Of a stretch of 64,000 nt of DNA, positions 45,561-53,633 are shown one piece after another. Position 1 is the first letter of the stretch. Each line of letters opens with the position of its first letter. The notes beneath the pieces are model-generated. The model was not told where the DNA came from and ran no database searches. It worked only from the letters and a program-made list of their open reading frames with translations. The DNA lies in contig NZ_JAGFXZ010000003.1 in the NCBI RefSeq assembly GCF_019038395.1, positions 1 to 64,000 on the forward strand. The letters run 5' to 3'. The stretch is from Acinetobacter sp. BY419. Its GTDB lineage: Bacteria; Pseudomonadota; Gammaproteobacteria; Pseudomonadales; Moraxellaceae. A program made the translations under genes and the position numbers.

Positions 45561-46727
45561 TCAAGCCTGCTTTTGCAGTTCGACTTTGTTAGGCAATCCG
45601 AAAATCAGTAACAAGCCAAACAAGGTCGATGCAGCAGCAGCTATGAAGATATATGTGCCGCCCAATTGATCCCAATAATAACCCGCCAGAATACTGCCAC
45701 CCGCCACACCAAGTCCCCACATGGTGCTATATAAGGCTTGTCCACGTCCCTGTTGTCCTGCAGAGAAGTTCTGGAAAATAACCTGCATCGCAATAATATG
45801 GAATAAACCAAAACTCAAAGCATGAATGGTTTGAGCAAAAAACTGTGCCATGAATGAAGCTGGAAACACACCAACAATCAACCATCTCAATCCGGTCATT
45901 AATAAACATAGCGTGACCAGATGACGCCATGACCAGCGTTTCAGAAAGAAAGTCGCGTAGGCAAACATGATGATTTCTGCAATGACTCCGACCGACCAGA
46001 GCAGTCCGATCTGACTGGTGCTAAATCCGGCCTGACTCAAATAATTACTATAAAAACTATAAAACGGCGCATGTGAAAACAGCAAAATCAGCTCAATCAG
46101 AAAAAAGCTATACACCACCGGGCGTTTGAATATTGGCCATAAGGGTTCGAGCTGTTTCTGTGCGGCAGGCGCCGTCGTGGGTTCCTTAATGGTAAATGAC
46201 CAGAGAAAGGCCAAAAATGAAATACACAACAACAAGACTGGCAACATGCTGATGCTGATAATTTCAAAGATAGCACCCAAGCCAAATACACCGACAATAA
46301 AGCCAACTGATCCCCATTTTCGTACTTTGCCATAGAGTTCTGCTCTTTTTTCTCCGAGCCAGAACAACGTCACCCCTTCAAACTGTGCCAGAATGGCATT
46401 TTGAAAGAAACTGAAAATCAGCATCAGTAAAGCCACAGATTGAAAGCTGTTGGGAATGATAAAAATCATGAACCAGATACAGGCTTCCATCCAGGTCGCA
46501 ATACGTACCAGCAGCATGCGTTTACCGGACTTGTCTGCAATCCAGCCCCAGATCAACGGCGCAAAGAACCGAGTGACAATTGCAATCGAAGATAAAATGC
46601 CAATTTCCTGATAATTGAAGCCTTGATCTTCAAGATACAGGCTCCAAAATGGCATGAACGCCCCAACAATGGCATAATAGAAAAAGTAGAATCCACTGAG
46701 CCTATGCTGAATTTTAAAAACTGGCAT
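45561..46727 (-). CDS. MFS transporter of the HcaT (phenylpropionate-type) group
   Basis: A 388-aa major facilitator with about 12 transmembrane helices. The N-terminal motif FFYYAIVGAFMPFWSLYL and the loop GWIADKSGKRMLLVRIATW are characteristic of the MFS_1_like group that includes HcaT and LacY-type permeases. The substrate cannot be told; no aromatic-degradation genes are nearby. It is convergent with the amidase with a 16-base gap. Confidence 0.82.
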   Translation of the reverse strand: MPVFKIQHRLSGFYFFYYAIVGAFMPFWSLYLEDQGFNYQEIGILSSIAIVTRFFAPLIWGWIADKSGKRMLLVRIATWMEACIWFMIFIIPNSFQSVALLMLIFSFFQNAILAQFEGVTLFWLGEKRAELYGKVRKWGSVGFIVGVFGLGAIFEIISISMLPVLLLCISFLAFLWSFTIKEPTTAPAAQKQLEPLWPIFKRPVVYSFFLIELILLFSHAPFYSFYSNYLSQAGFSTSQIGLLWSVGVIAEIIMFAYATFFLKRWSWRHLVTLCLLMTGLRWLIVGVFPASFMAQFFAQTIHALSFGLFHIIAMQVIFQNFSAGQQGRGQALYSTMWGLGVAGGSILAGYYWDQLGGTYIFIAAAASTLFGLLLIFGLPNKVELQKQA

Positions 46728-47032
46728 TAATTTTAATATCCCTTTATTTTCAATAACTTAAATCGAAAACAAGTTAGTCTTAGTTGCATTGAATTGGTCT
46801 CGGTTGTAGCTTGACAGTTTACAAATATGCAGAAAATATATTGAATAAGAATGTGCAAACTGGAGTTTAAGGCATTTGATTTTCATGAGTTTATGACTAA
46901 ATGTTACGAAAGTAAAAACTTTGTAGCGGGAAGTAATGCCTTTAATTCAGAATATAGTTCTAGGTGAATACAACATAATATTAGATGATGATAAACAGTG
47001 AAAATACAAAGCTAAGGATAAGGAAATACGTA
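46728..47032. other. Spacer without a recognised gene
   Basis: About 300 AT-rich bases between the transporter start and the zinc-ribbon-like small gene. It presumably holds both promoters; none stands out. Confidence 0.35.
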
Positions 47033-47248
47033 ATGAGCGAACCACACATTTACTGCGATAGAAAAATTATCAAGTGTTCTGTTTGTGGAGCACAGGATGA
47101 CTATAGTTTTAATGATACTCAGCAATTTTCTATTATTGCTGCTGCAGAAGGCAAGCAGACTCATGGGCGCTACTCTATTGAGAGTATCAAGTGTAAGAAC
47201 TGCAATAAAGTGGCAAAAGACAGCCAAGATCCCTATTTTTATTATTAA
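47033..47248 (+). CDS. Small Cys-rich protein, zinc-ribbon-like
   Basis: A 71-aa protein from ATG 47033 (MSEPHIYCDRKIIKC), which has AAGGA 8 bases upstream; an open frame from 46985 adds sixteen unlikely residues. Two C-x-x-C pairs (CSVCG and CKNCNK) flank a central beta-like segment and could bind zinc. Such small proteins are common and often unassigned. It stands alone. Confidence 0.55.
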   Translation: MSEPHIYCDRKIIKCSVCGAQDDYSFNDTQQFSIIAAAEGKQTHGRYSIESIKCKNCNKVAKDSQDPYFYY

Positions 47249-47373
47249 GTTAAATTAAAAATAAATACCTACTTTTATATAGAGCACATGATAAAGAATG
47301 GATATATTTTTAGAAATGGATCTGGATGGGCTTAAAATTTAAAAGATTGATAATCACCCAAGCATGATCATTG

Positions 47374-47414
47374 TTTTAGATCTGAAGAGTCCGCAAAGAA
47401 CTTCAGATCTAAAA
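47374..47414. repeat. Perfect 14-bp inverted repeat upstream of the catalase-like gene
   Basis: TTTTAGATCTGAAG at 47374-47387 and CTTCAGATCTAAAA at 47401-47414 are exact complements around a 13-base spacer. No U-tract follows on either strand, so it is not a standard terminator. It lies 47 bases before the catalase-like ATG and may be an RNA hairpin or operator. Confidence 0.6.
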
Positions 47415-47460
47415 CTAAAAAATTAAAACTGACTCTAGCGGTATAGCAAGGAGATAAACA

Positions 47461-48600
47461 ATGCCTGACTTTATAAGAGCTGCAGGCTTGGGTCTACTTT
47501 CCCTGCCGATGATGGCAATCAGTATTTCTAACACTGCACATGCTAATGCCTCGCCTATAGCAACTGGCTCTCCCACAGATCTTGCTTATCCCAATATAGA
47601 TCATGGTTTAAATGAAAGTTTTTATCCTGATGAAGCAACCACAGCTAAAAATATTGCAGACATTATTGAGAAATCGATTCGGAAAGAGTATTCCACCGGT
47701 ATCGCGCTACGTGATGCCCACCCTAAGGCACATGGCTGTGTACGTGCAGAATTCAAGATAGATGAAGCGCTTCCCAAAAACCTGGCCCAAGGTATTTTCC
47801 TTCCTGGAAAAACATATCCAGCCTGGATTCGTTTCTCTAGTGGATCTAGTAATGCCAAACAAGCAGATATTAAAAAAGATGCCCGTGGCATGGCAATAAA
47901 GCTTTTGGCAGTACCCGGAGAAAAGCTTTTAAATGATGAAATGTCCACTCAAGATTTCATCATGATTAATCATCCGGTCTTTTTTGTGAATGATCCAGCT
48001 CGTTATATGGCATTTATGCAGGATATAAATAGCGACAGCTTGCTCAAAAAACTGCATATTCCGTTTGCATTAGGGGCTAAAGGAACCTGGATCGCATTAA
48101 ATACGAGGAATAAAATCTCTGATCCCCTGCAAACCAGATATTGGTCCATGGTGCCATATCAATTAGGAACAGGCGCTGATCGTCAAGCTATAAAGTATTC
48201 AGCCCAAGCATGTTCGACAGTCACAGATCCTATTCCCCATACTCCCCACAATAATTTTCTAAGAGAAAATTTGCGGAATCATTTGCAAAAAAGTGAGGCA
48301 TGTATGGAGTTTTTGGTACAACCTCGAACATCAAACAGCATGTCGGTCGAAGATTCCATGACCGAATGGCCAGAAAGCGAGGCACCTTTCTACAAGGTAG
48401 CGACTATCCGTTTTCCTCAACAGGTTTTTGATACGCCTGAACAAAACAAGTTTTGTGAAAACCTCTCCTTTACGCCATGGCATACGCTACCGGAACACAG
48501 GCCCCTGGGAGTAATAAACCGGATGCGAAAGGTGATTTATGAGCGTATCAGTCAGCTTAGACATGAGATGAATTCGACTCAAAGAGTCGAACCACACTGA
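47461..48600 (+). CDS. Secreted catalase-family protein
   Basis: A 379-aa exported catalase-like protein. A signal peptide (about residues 6-29, cleavage near AHA-NA) directs it out. The distal His region reads HPKAHGCVRAEF, followed by IRFSSGSSNAKQADIKKDARGMAIK and MINHPVFFVNDPARYMAF, which match catalase substrate-channel motifs. The classical heme-binding R-x-x-x-Y (RLFSYPDT) is not evident, and the protein is shorter than monofunctional catalases. It belongs to the short catalase-related group that may be peroxidases. The upstream gene ends at 47248, and the start has AAGGAGA before it. Confidence 0.8.
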   Translation: MPDFIRAAGLGLLSLPMMAISISNTAHANASPIATGSPTDLAYPNIDHGLNESFYPDEATTAKNIADIIEKSIRKEYSTGIALRDAHPKAHGCVRAEFKIDEALPKNLAQGIFLPGKTYPAWIRFSSGSSNAKQADIKKDARGMAIKLLAVPGEKLLNDEMSTQDFIMINHPVFFVNDPARYMAFMQDINSDSLLKKLHIPFALGAKGTWIALNTRNKISDPLQTRYWSMVPYQLGTGADRQAIKYSAQACSTVTDPIPHTPHNNFLRENLRNHLQKSEACMEFLVQPRTSNSMSVEDSMTEWPESEAPFYKVATIRFPQQVFDTPEQNKFCENLSFTPWHTLPEHRPLGVINRMRKVIYERISQLRHEMNSTQRVEPH

Positions 48601-48769
48601 GATCCAAATACTTATATGAATTATCAATTAAATTGTAAACATAACTAAAGTCATTCTTGCACTGGTTATTAACTTTAACTTAATAACTTTAGTTTACAAA
48701 CTTCGCTAAGAGTCAATTTAGAAAAATGAATAAAGCTGATACATTAAAAATGAAATTATAAAAATTGAA

Positions 48770-49984
48770 ATGGTAAGTATAATGAAAACAAAAAGTCCTC
48801 TCCTGAAAATTATAGTCGGCTGTGCAGGCTTAGGCTCTGCCTTTTTGCTCGCATCTCCTGCTATTTCCCGGAAATGCAAGAATCAGAATTGTGATATTGC
48901 TGCAAAGACACCCGGAACTCTACTCGCTATAGAGGAACAAAGTACTGATTTATTTCCCCATGCTGCTCAACGATTTTTAATCACCTATCGCAGCCGTGGC
49001 ATACAGTCAGAACCCATCGTAGTTTCCGGATTTGTTTTATTGCCACAAGGCAAACCACCTAGAGGTGGCTGGCCTGTTCTGGCTTGGGCACATGGTACTA
49101 CCGGTGTGGCAGATACCTGTGCACCTTCCGGTGATTATGTCGGTGGGCCCGTACATGCCTATCAAGAGCTTGCATCCAAACCACTTGATGCCTGGCTTGC
49201 TCTAGGCTACGCAGTAGTTGCCACAGATTATCAGGGCTTAGGCACACCCGGGAAACATCCCTATATGAATGCACAGAGCCAATTGCATACTGTGGTTGAC
49301 TCGGTAAGAGCACTCCATTTTTTAAAGCCTTATCAGTTTAATAAGAAATGGTATGTCATGGGACACAGTCAGGGAGGTGCTGCTGCCCTCATGGTCGCTG
49401 CGCATGGGCAAAAAGACGCGCCTGAGTTAAAGTTACGTGGAGCAATGGTAGTTGCCCCAGGAGGATATCAATATGAGGGAATTGCTAAATATGCAGCAAC
49501 ACACCCTCAAATTGAAAAAAGTGTGGTTGCATTTCTTCCTATCGTTCTTTTGGGTGCCGAAGCGGCAGATCCTGGCCTGGATATTATGAATTTAGTTAGT
49601 GATGAAATGGCTCAAATTGTTAATTATGCACGTAATCATGGTTTATCGGAATTACAAGCCGATGTCAAAGAAGCACCTCAGACAGTTTTCAAAACCAATG
49701 CAGATCTTACACCTTTATTAGAGTACTCAAAAAAACAATCCATCGAAAATATGATACCTACTGTCCCTGTAATGATGATTCAGGGTGATAAAGACCAGAT
49801 TGTAGATTATCAAGGTACACATGCCTATTATCAGCTGATGTGTACAAAGCAAAAGCCGATTGCATTTAAAACTGTTGAAGGTGCAGATCATCATGGCTCT
49901 TTAAGGCAAAGTGAGTTTATGGTGGAAGGCTTTATAAACTCAGTCGAACAAGGAAAATTTGTGAGTACGTGTGATCCAAAATAG
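48770..49984 (+). CDS. Secreted alpha/beta-hydrolase (lipase-type)
   Basis: A 404-aa exported hydrolase resembling the secretory lipase (LIP) family. A signal-like segment (about residues 11-30) precedes the catalytic core. The nucleophile elbow is GHSQGGAAALM, the acid is likely Asp in GDKDQIVDYQG, and the His lies in GADHHGSL. Family sequence includes VLAWAHGTTGVADTCAPS and the segment YAVVATDYQGLGTPG. Cysteines near residues 37-41 and at the C-terminus may form disulfides. It follows the catalase-like gene by 170 bases on the same strand. The start is ATG 48770 or 48782. Confidence 0.8.
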   Translation: MVSIMKTKSPLLKIIVGCAGLGSAFLLASPAISRKCKNQNCDIAAKTPGTLLAIEEQSTDLFPHAAQRFLITYRSRGIQSEPIVVSGFVLLPQGKPPRGGWPVLAWAHGTTGVADTCAPSGDYVGGPVHAYQELASKPLDAWLALGYAVVATDYQGLGTPGKHPYMNAQSQLHTVVDSVRALHFLKPYQFNKKWYVMGHSQGGAAALMVAAHGQKDAPELKLRGAMVVAPGGYQYEGIAKYAATHPQIEKSVVAFLPIVLLGAEAADPGLDIMNLVSDEMAQIVNYARNHGLSELQADVKEAPQTVFKTNADLTPLLEYSKKQSIENMIPTVPVMMIQGDKDQIVDYQGTHAYYQLMCTKQKPIAFKTVEGADHHGSLRQSEFMVEGFINSVEQGKFVSTCDPK

Positions 49985-50061
49985 TTGTATATTTTTGGTC
50001 ATTCTATATTCATGATAATTGTATGAGAGGTGTAGTCTGTGAGTCAGACCGCACCTCCGCA

Positions 50062-50083
50062 ACTGCTTTAGCTGCTAAGCAGT
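50062..50083. terminator. Hairpin downstream of the lipase gene
   Basis: ACTGCTT (50062-50068) and AAGCAGT (50077-50083) are complementary around 8 bases. No strong T-run follows. It sits between the converging lipase and 77-aa frames. Confidence 0.3.
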
Positions 50084-50091
50084 AATGGACA

Positions 50092-50325
50092 TTAAAAACC
50101 TGAGAACTCATCTGTATTTAAGCTAAAGCCTAGCTTTCCACCAGTCGACTGACTTTGATCAATCCAATCTTCATTTCTTGGCAAACGTGACCCTAAAGCA
50201 GCCGCTACAACTGTTGATAAAGCTTGAGCGAGCTTCTTGTCTTTTTCCTTTTGGTAGTGAATCGTCTCAACTCTATGAGTTTGGTGAGTTGAACGAGCGA
50301 AAGCTTTAAGCACCTGCTGTAGCAA
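50092..50325 (-). CDS. Weak 77-aa open frame, possible gene fragment
   Basis: A 77-codon frame from a TTG with an in-frame stop just upstream (MLQQVLKAFARSTHQTH..., ending GKLGFSLNTDEFSGF). No ribosome-binding site or family is recognised. The Ala-rich helix AQALSTVVAAALGSRLP followed by a soluble tail looks protein-like, so this may be the remaining part of a larger gene, or a small protein. Confidence 0.3.
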   Translation of the reverse strand: MLQQVLKAFARSTHQTHRVETIHYQKEKDKKLAQALSTVVAAALGSRLPRNEDWIDQSQSTGGKLGFSLNTDEFSGF

Positions 50326-50555
50326 ATAAACTGGCTAGCTTTTACATTTAATCATTAACAGCTCAAATATTTTAATTCTCACATTTATATGAATAGTCCT
50401 TTAAATGATGGCTATTCTATAAATATGATAAATGATTTTAATCCATATTCTTCCTTCCTCTTAAAATCAAGTTTACGATTTCGAATTGTTTTGAGCTCAT
50501 CATTTTTATACCTTAATTCTTTAGCAAATAATAATTAGAATGAAAGAGGTTATTT

Positions 50556-51191
50556 ATGTGCTCGAACTATGATTTCCCCTCAAAAAAACGTCTTTCCTTA
50601 TTAGAGATTCACGAAAAACAACACAAACTGGAAATGAAAACGCATGTTTATCCTTTAGCGCCTGCTCCCATCATTATGCGCGGTGCATACGAGTTTGAGC
50701 TGGATATTGCACGCTTCGGACTAATCCCAGCCTGGGCAAAAGAATTAAAATATGGCCGGCATACCTACAATGCGCGGACTGAAACAGTGGCATCTAAACC
50801 GAGTTTTCGGCATGCATGGAAAAACAACCAGTTTGCTTTAGTGCCCGTCGACACATTCTATGAGCCTAAATATATAGAGGGAAAACCGCACTGGTTTGGT
50901 ATTTCACGTGTAGATGGCAATCCTTTTACCATTGCAGCGATTTATGATGATGCGCTCATTGAGGGTGAGAAAATCCGATCATTTTCGATGCTTACCATAA
51001 ATTCAGATCAGCACCCATTTATGAACCAGTTTCATGATCCGAATGACGAAAAACGCTCGATTATTGTGATTCCTGAAGAATCACGCCATGACTGGTTACA
51101 CTGCGACCATGAACAAGCTCATGAGTTTTTCTTTGAAATGAAAGATGAATTTATAGCAAAGCCTAGAGAGCAAGGTTTATCAAGACACTAA
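50556..51191 (+). CDS. SOS response-associated peptidase (YedK/HMCES family)
   Basis: A 211-aa SRAP protein. The catalytic Cys is residue 2 (MCSNYDF), exposed after Met removal, and crosslinks abasic sites in single-stranded DNA. Other family residues are the Asn in YNARTETVASKPSFRHAW, the Glu in DTFYEP, and the late His in DQHPFM. AGAGG before ATG supports the start. It protects replication forks from abasic lesions. Confidence 0.9.
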   Translation: MCSNYDFPSKKRLSLLEIHEKQHKLEMKTHVYPLAPAPIIMRGAYEFELDIARFGLIPAWAKELKYGRHTYNARTETVASKPSFRHAWKNNQFALVPVDTFYEPKYIEGKPHWFGISRVDGNPFTIAAIYDDALIEGEKIRSFSMLTINSDQHPFMNQFHDPNDEKRSIIVIPEESRHDWLHCDHEQAHEFFFEMKDEFIAKPREQGLSRH

Positions 51192-51218
51192 AAAGCCCTA
51201 AACCAAGTTAGGGCTTCG
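51189..51218 (-). terminator. Terminator of the repeat-containing gene
   Basis: On the minus strand, AAGCCCTAA pairs with TTAGGGCTT and is followed by TTTTT. It lies just after the 57-aa repeat gene and could also slow transcription from the converging SRAP gene. Confidence 0.7.
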
Positions 51219-51232
51219 TCAATATGAAAAAA

Positions 51233-51409
51233 CTATTTTTGCTCTCTCAAAGGATTTTCCGGTTCTGCATTGGGTTTTTTCTCTAGCTTTACATGCTTAT
51301 AAGATGCCTGATTACCTTTATCGTCATTCGATTCTTTTTGCGGATTCGATTCTTTTTGCGGATTCGATTCTTTTTGCGGATTCGATTCTTGCTCTGGCTT
51401 ATTTGTCAT
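51233..51409 (-). CDS. Small hydrophilic protein with tandem NPQKES repeats
   Basis: A 58-aa protein from ATG 51409, preceded by AGGAGA; the open frame extends 14 codons further upstream without support. It consists of a Lys/Glu/Asn-rich chain with three to four copies of NPQKES and no hydrophobic core, so it is likely unstructured. The repeat is an 18-bp DNA tandem (51327-51390), so copy number may vary by slippage. The role is unknown; it resembles small stress-related hydrophilic proteins only in composition. Confidence 0.6.
   Translation of the reverse strand: MTNKPEQESNPQKESNPQKESNPQKESNDDKGNQASYKHVKLEKKPNAEPENPLREQK
51327..51390 (+). repeat. 18-bp tandem repeat inside a small gene
   Basis: TTCGATTCTTTTTGCGGA occurs three times in a row at 51327, 51345 and 51363, followed by a partial fourth copy. 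The period is a multiple of three, so unit changes keep the frame. Confidence 0.85.
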
Positions 51410-51614
51410 ATGTATCTCCTTGATTGATCTCTTAAGAAATAAATATGACATCTGGTTGTAAACATCAATGTTATTTATGTTTCATATTCACTTTTTAGAG
51501 AGATTCACTCTGCTGAAAGTGCCCCCCACGACACTTGAAATCTAAATGATCAAATGAGTAGCGCCCACTAATTAGACAGCAGAGTATGGGAATATGAACT
51601 TAGCTGCGCATCGA

Positions 51615-52016
51615 TTAAAAGAAAGTATCTGCCGATACATTAAAGCGTTCAGACAAAGCCTTGATGTGACGAATATTCAGCTGACGTTTGCCATTCAATA
51701 TTTCTGAAATTACCGATTGTGTCGCGACCTCTGACAAGTCCGCTTGACTAAGCCCATGTTGCTCCATCAAGAAGGCCAAGGCAGTTCGTCCATCACCTTC
51801 TGGCATGGGTAGATGTTCATGCTCATAAGCCGAGACCAAGTCACCCAACTGATGAATAAGCCCCATTAAAGGATGTGATTCATCATCGCCGACAATATCC
51901 AAAAGCTCATCTAAAGCTTCAGTCAGTGTATTAAAGTCGTCTTCATTTTCCGGCTTGCTGAGCAATGGTGCAACATAACGCCAGTGATCAACGGCCTGTT
52001 TAATCATTGCATTCAT
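51615..52016 (-). CDS. higA: Antitoxin HigA with Xre-type DNA-binding domain
   Basis: A 133-aa antitoxin from ATG 52016 (MNAMIKQAVDHWR), which has GGAAGG upstream; seventeen codons before it in the same frame are not needed. The C-terminal 60 residues hold a helix-turn-helix (LSQADLSEVATQSVISEILN, then GKRQLNIRHIKALSERF). It follows higB by a 1-base gap, as usual for host-inhibition-of-growth pairs with toxin first. It would neutralise HigB and repress the operon by binding the repeats upstream of higB. Confidence 0.85.
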   Translation of the reverse strand: MNAMIKQAVDHWRYVAPLLSKPENEDDFNTLTEALDELLDIVGDDESHPLMGLIHQLGDLVSAYEHEHLPMPEGDGRTALAFLMEQHGLSQADLSEVATQSVISEILNGKRQLNIRHIKALSERFNVSADTFF

Positions 52017-52017
52017 A

Positions 52018-52308
52018 CTAACCTTCCTTCCAATGACCTTTATCATATTCATGGTGAGACAAGACATGGCGAATATAAACGCGTTTTGCCTGATACATCA
52101 CCACAGCAATCAGCCGAATCTTGTTTCCACCGATATCGAATACATGAAACTTTCCAACTTTATCTACGGCGGGAAAGAGTCTCTTCATTTCAGCAAAATC
52201 TTTAGGATGATTGGCCTTTATTAGTCGATACCAACCATCTAATGCCGTTTCAGCCTGTGGCCACTTTTGAGTTGCTTCAAGAATTCGTGCGTGAGTGATC
52301 ACATGCAT
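52018..52308 (-). CDS. higB: Toxin HigB (RelE-like mRNA interferase)
   Basis: A 96-aa HigB-family protein. The sequence ITHARILEATQKWPQAETAL, then FAEMKRLFPAVDKVGKFHVF, and the C-terminal KRVYIRHVLSHHEYDKGHW with basic and His residues match the family, which cleaves mRNA at the ribosome. It precedes higA, whose SD lies in its last codons. The ATG at 52308 has a weak ribosome-binding site, in keeping with low toxin expression. Confidence 0.85.
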   Translation of the reverse strand: MHVITHARILEATQKWPQAETALDGWYRLIKANHPKDFAEMKRLFPAVDKVGKFHVFDIGGNKIRLIAVVMYQAKRVYIRHVLSHHEYDKGHWKEG

Positions 52309-52313
52309 ATATT

Positions 52314-52367
52314 TTATCGCATTTTGCTATATTTCTAGTATAAAGAAATTATCGCATTTTGCAATAT
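52314..52367 (-). promoter_or_regulatory. Promoter and duplicated operator of higBA
   Basis: A 19-bp sequence (TTATCGCATTTTGC followed by T/A and ATAT) occurs at 52314-52332 and 52349-52367 with one mismatch. Each copy contains an imperfect dyad ATCGCA-TTT-TGCAAT or close to it. On the gene strand, TTGCAA (-35), a 16-base spacer and TATACT (-10) lie between the copies, so one operator covers the -35 and the other lies beyond the -10. This is the expected site for HigA autorepression. Confidence 0.65.
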
Positions 52368-52531
52368 ATTATTATCCGACTATTTCAATTCTAATGTTCT
52401 AAAAAGTTATCGCCATGTAATCGTATTTAAATAATTCTCTCATATAGTATGTATTGTGATCAGTTTTGCCTAGATCCAGTCGAGTACATTCATCATTCTG
52501 GATTTTTATAATGAAAATTTCATCAGCCAAG

Positions 52532-52563
52532 AAAAACCCCGCCAACTAATGATTGAACGGGGG
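52532..52563 (-). terminator. Terminator after the 31-aa gene
   Basis: On the minus strand CCCCG...CAA pairs with TTG...CGGGG and is followed by TTTTTCTT. It lies 60 bases past the 31-aa gene stop. Confidence 0.6.
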
Positions 52564-52621
52564 ACGGCTTTCTACTAATACCTCTGTTGACTTGGAGCAT
52601 TATTCAATATTTCTCAAGCAA

Positions 52622-52717
52622 TCACGACTCTCTTTCTTTGACCTCATCATAGTCACAGGTGGAATTAATTTCAGTCGCCCCATGAAGGCCAAATAAACAA
52701 AATATAAATTGCATCAT
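52622..52717 (-). CDS. 31-aa micro-protein
   Basis: A tiny gene not seen by length-based calling: ATG 52717, with AGGAG 7-8 bases upstream, opens a 31-codon frame (MMQFIFCLFGLH then GATEINSTCDYDEVKERES). The N-terminal third is hydrophobic, the rest acidic, with Cys at 7 and 21. It is followed by a terminator and begins 19 bases after a terminator of the upstream micro-gene, on the same strand. Function unknown; the strong ribosome-binding site and terminator argue that it is expressed. Confidence 0.5.
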   Translation of the reverse strand: MMQFIFCLFGLHGATEINSTCDYDEVKERES

Positions 52718-52735
52718 GTTTTTCTCCTGAGTATA

Positions 52736-52762
52736 AAAAGCTCGACCCTGGATCGAGCTTTA
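52736..52762 (-). terminator. Terminator between two micro-genes
   Basis: On the minus strand AAAGCTCGA pairs with TCGAGCTTT around a 7-base loop, followed by TTTTTAT. It ends the 54-aa Cys-rich gene and sits just upstream of the 31-aa gene. Confidence 0.75.
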
Positions 52763-52879
52763 TTGCTTTAAATAAATATGGAATGACTCAATACATAATG
52801 ATTGGATCAGCTCAGCGAGCTCGGACAGCTTTAGTTCTTAGCTCTGTTTAGTACTGAAGTCATATTGAAGCCTTTAGGG

Positions 52880-53044
52880 CTAAGTAGTCCGTACAGGATC
52901 TTCAGTTGTAGTCGTCTGGTCTTTTTTACAATGATTACTTTTGCAATGATCGCTGCTCATCATCTGACACATTTTTTCTTTGCAAGATTTAAAACAACAA
53001 CCGACCATCACGCCCATGCCAAATGCGCATATACATCTCATCAT
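52880..53044 (-). CDS. 54-aa cysteine-rich micro-protein
   Basis: ATG 53044 with AGGG 7 bases upstream opens a 54-codon frame. It has eight cysteines (4, 6, 16, 17, 21, 26, 34, 39) and two histidines (33, 38) among many lysines, ending in a Thr-rich tail. The spacing (CxC, CC, and CKSNHC) suggests metal binding or disulfides. The N-terminal segment (residues about 5-18) is weakly hydrophobic. It has its own downstream terminator at 52736-52762. I recognise no family; a metallothionein-like or small secreted role is a guess. Confidence 0.5.
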   Translation of the reverse strand: MMRCICAFGMGVMVGCCFKSCKEKMCQMMSSDHCKSNHCKKDQTTTTEDPVRTT

Positions 53045-53633
53045 AGTTTTGCCCTGTCTTTTAGTGAAAAGAGATATATAAATAACATCTATTCATGTAT
53101 CTCTCTTGAGAGAATTTTCAGGCTTTATGTTGTGAATGAAAACTTATGTGAAAAGAGCATGGAAAAAATACAATCAGTAAAGAACAAATAAAATTTAGGA
53201 TGAAAATAAAAAGCCTGTTCAACTCTCCCAAATTGAACAGGCCTTGTAATGTGCTGATTTTAAATTATATTCATTGAGTTTTTAGAATGACGCCAAGATA
53301 TCACTCGCCAGGTAGTCAGTCTGTGTAGGATATATAGATTCAATGTTTCCAAATGTGAAACATTCATTACTTTCGTTAATTAAATGACTTTATTTTAGGC
53401 AAAAAAATATTTGAATGGCAATTCAGATTAATAAATAATCATATTTCAAAGATAAATAACTCAGACAATCCATAAAACAGCATGATTCAAAATTTTAGGA
53501 GAAACTTCCTTATTTTATTAAACTATCTCACGCTATAATTTTTAACATCCCATAAAGTTTGTAGATGTCTGCTTTCTTTTTCGCTAATTCTCTCTATAAT
53601 TTTTCATATGAGGAATAACAATATTTTGGCACC
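53045..53633. other. Spacer with an orphan terminator and dyads
   Basis: About 590 bases with no gene over 30 codons that I can support. It contains the palindrome TCTCTC-TT-GAGAGA (53100-53113), an orphan minus-strand terminator (53211-53244) and an 8-7-8 dyad AATGTTTC/GAAACATT (53342-53364). A small RNA may lie on the minus strand between the last two. Confidence 0.4.
53205..53330 (-). ncRNA. Candidate small RNA ending in an orphan terminator
   Basis: The hairpin GCCTGTTCAA/TTGAACAGGC (53213-53242) is a perfect 10-bp stem with a U-run only on the minus strand (TTTTTATTTT). No minus-strand gene precedes it, so it would end a short noncoding transcript. A weak promoter-like pair (TTTCAC, 18 bases, TATATA) near 53330-53360 would give about 125 nucleotides. 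Start and existence are unproven. Confidence 0.3.

Noticed and set aside
51327..51390. Tandem 18-bp repeats as a possible CRISPR array
   Set aside because: There are no spacers, the unit is too short and contiguous, and the repeat encodes NPQKES in frame.
52865..53191. 108-aa plus-strand frame over the Cys-rich micro-gene
   Set aside because: No ribosome-binding site; its amino acid mix looks like a reversed gene, while the minus-strand micro-gene has both a start signal and a terminator.
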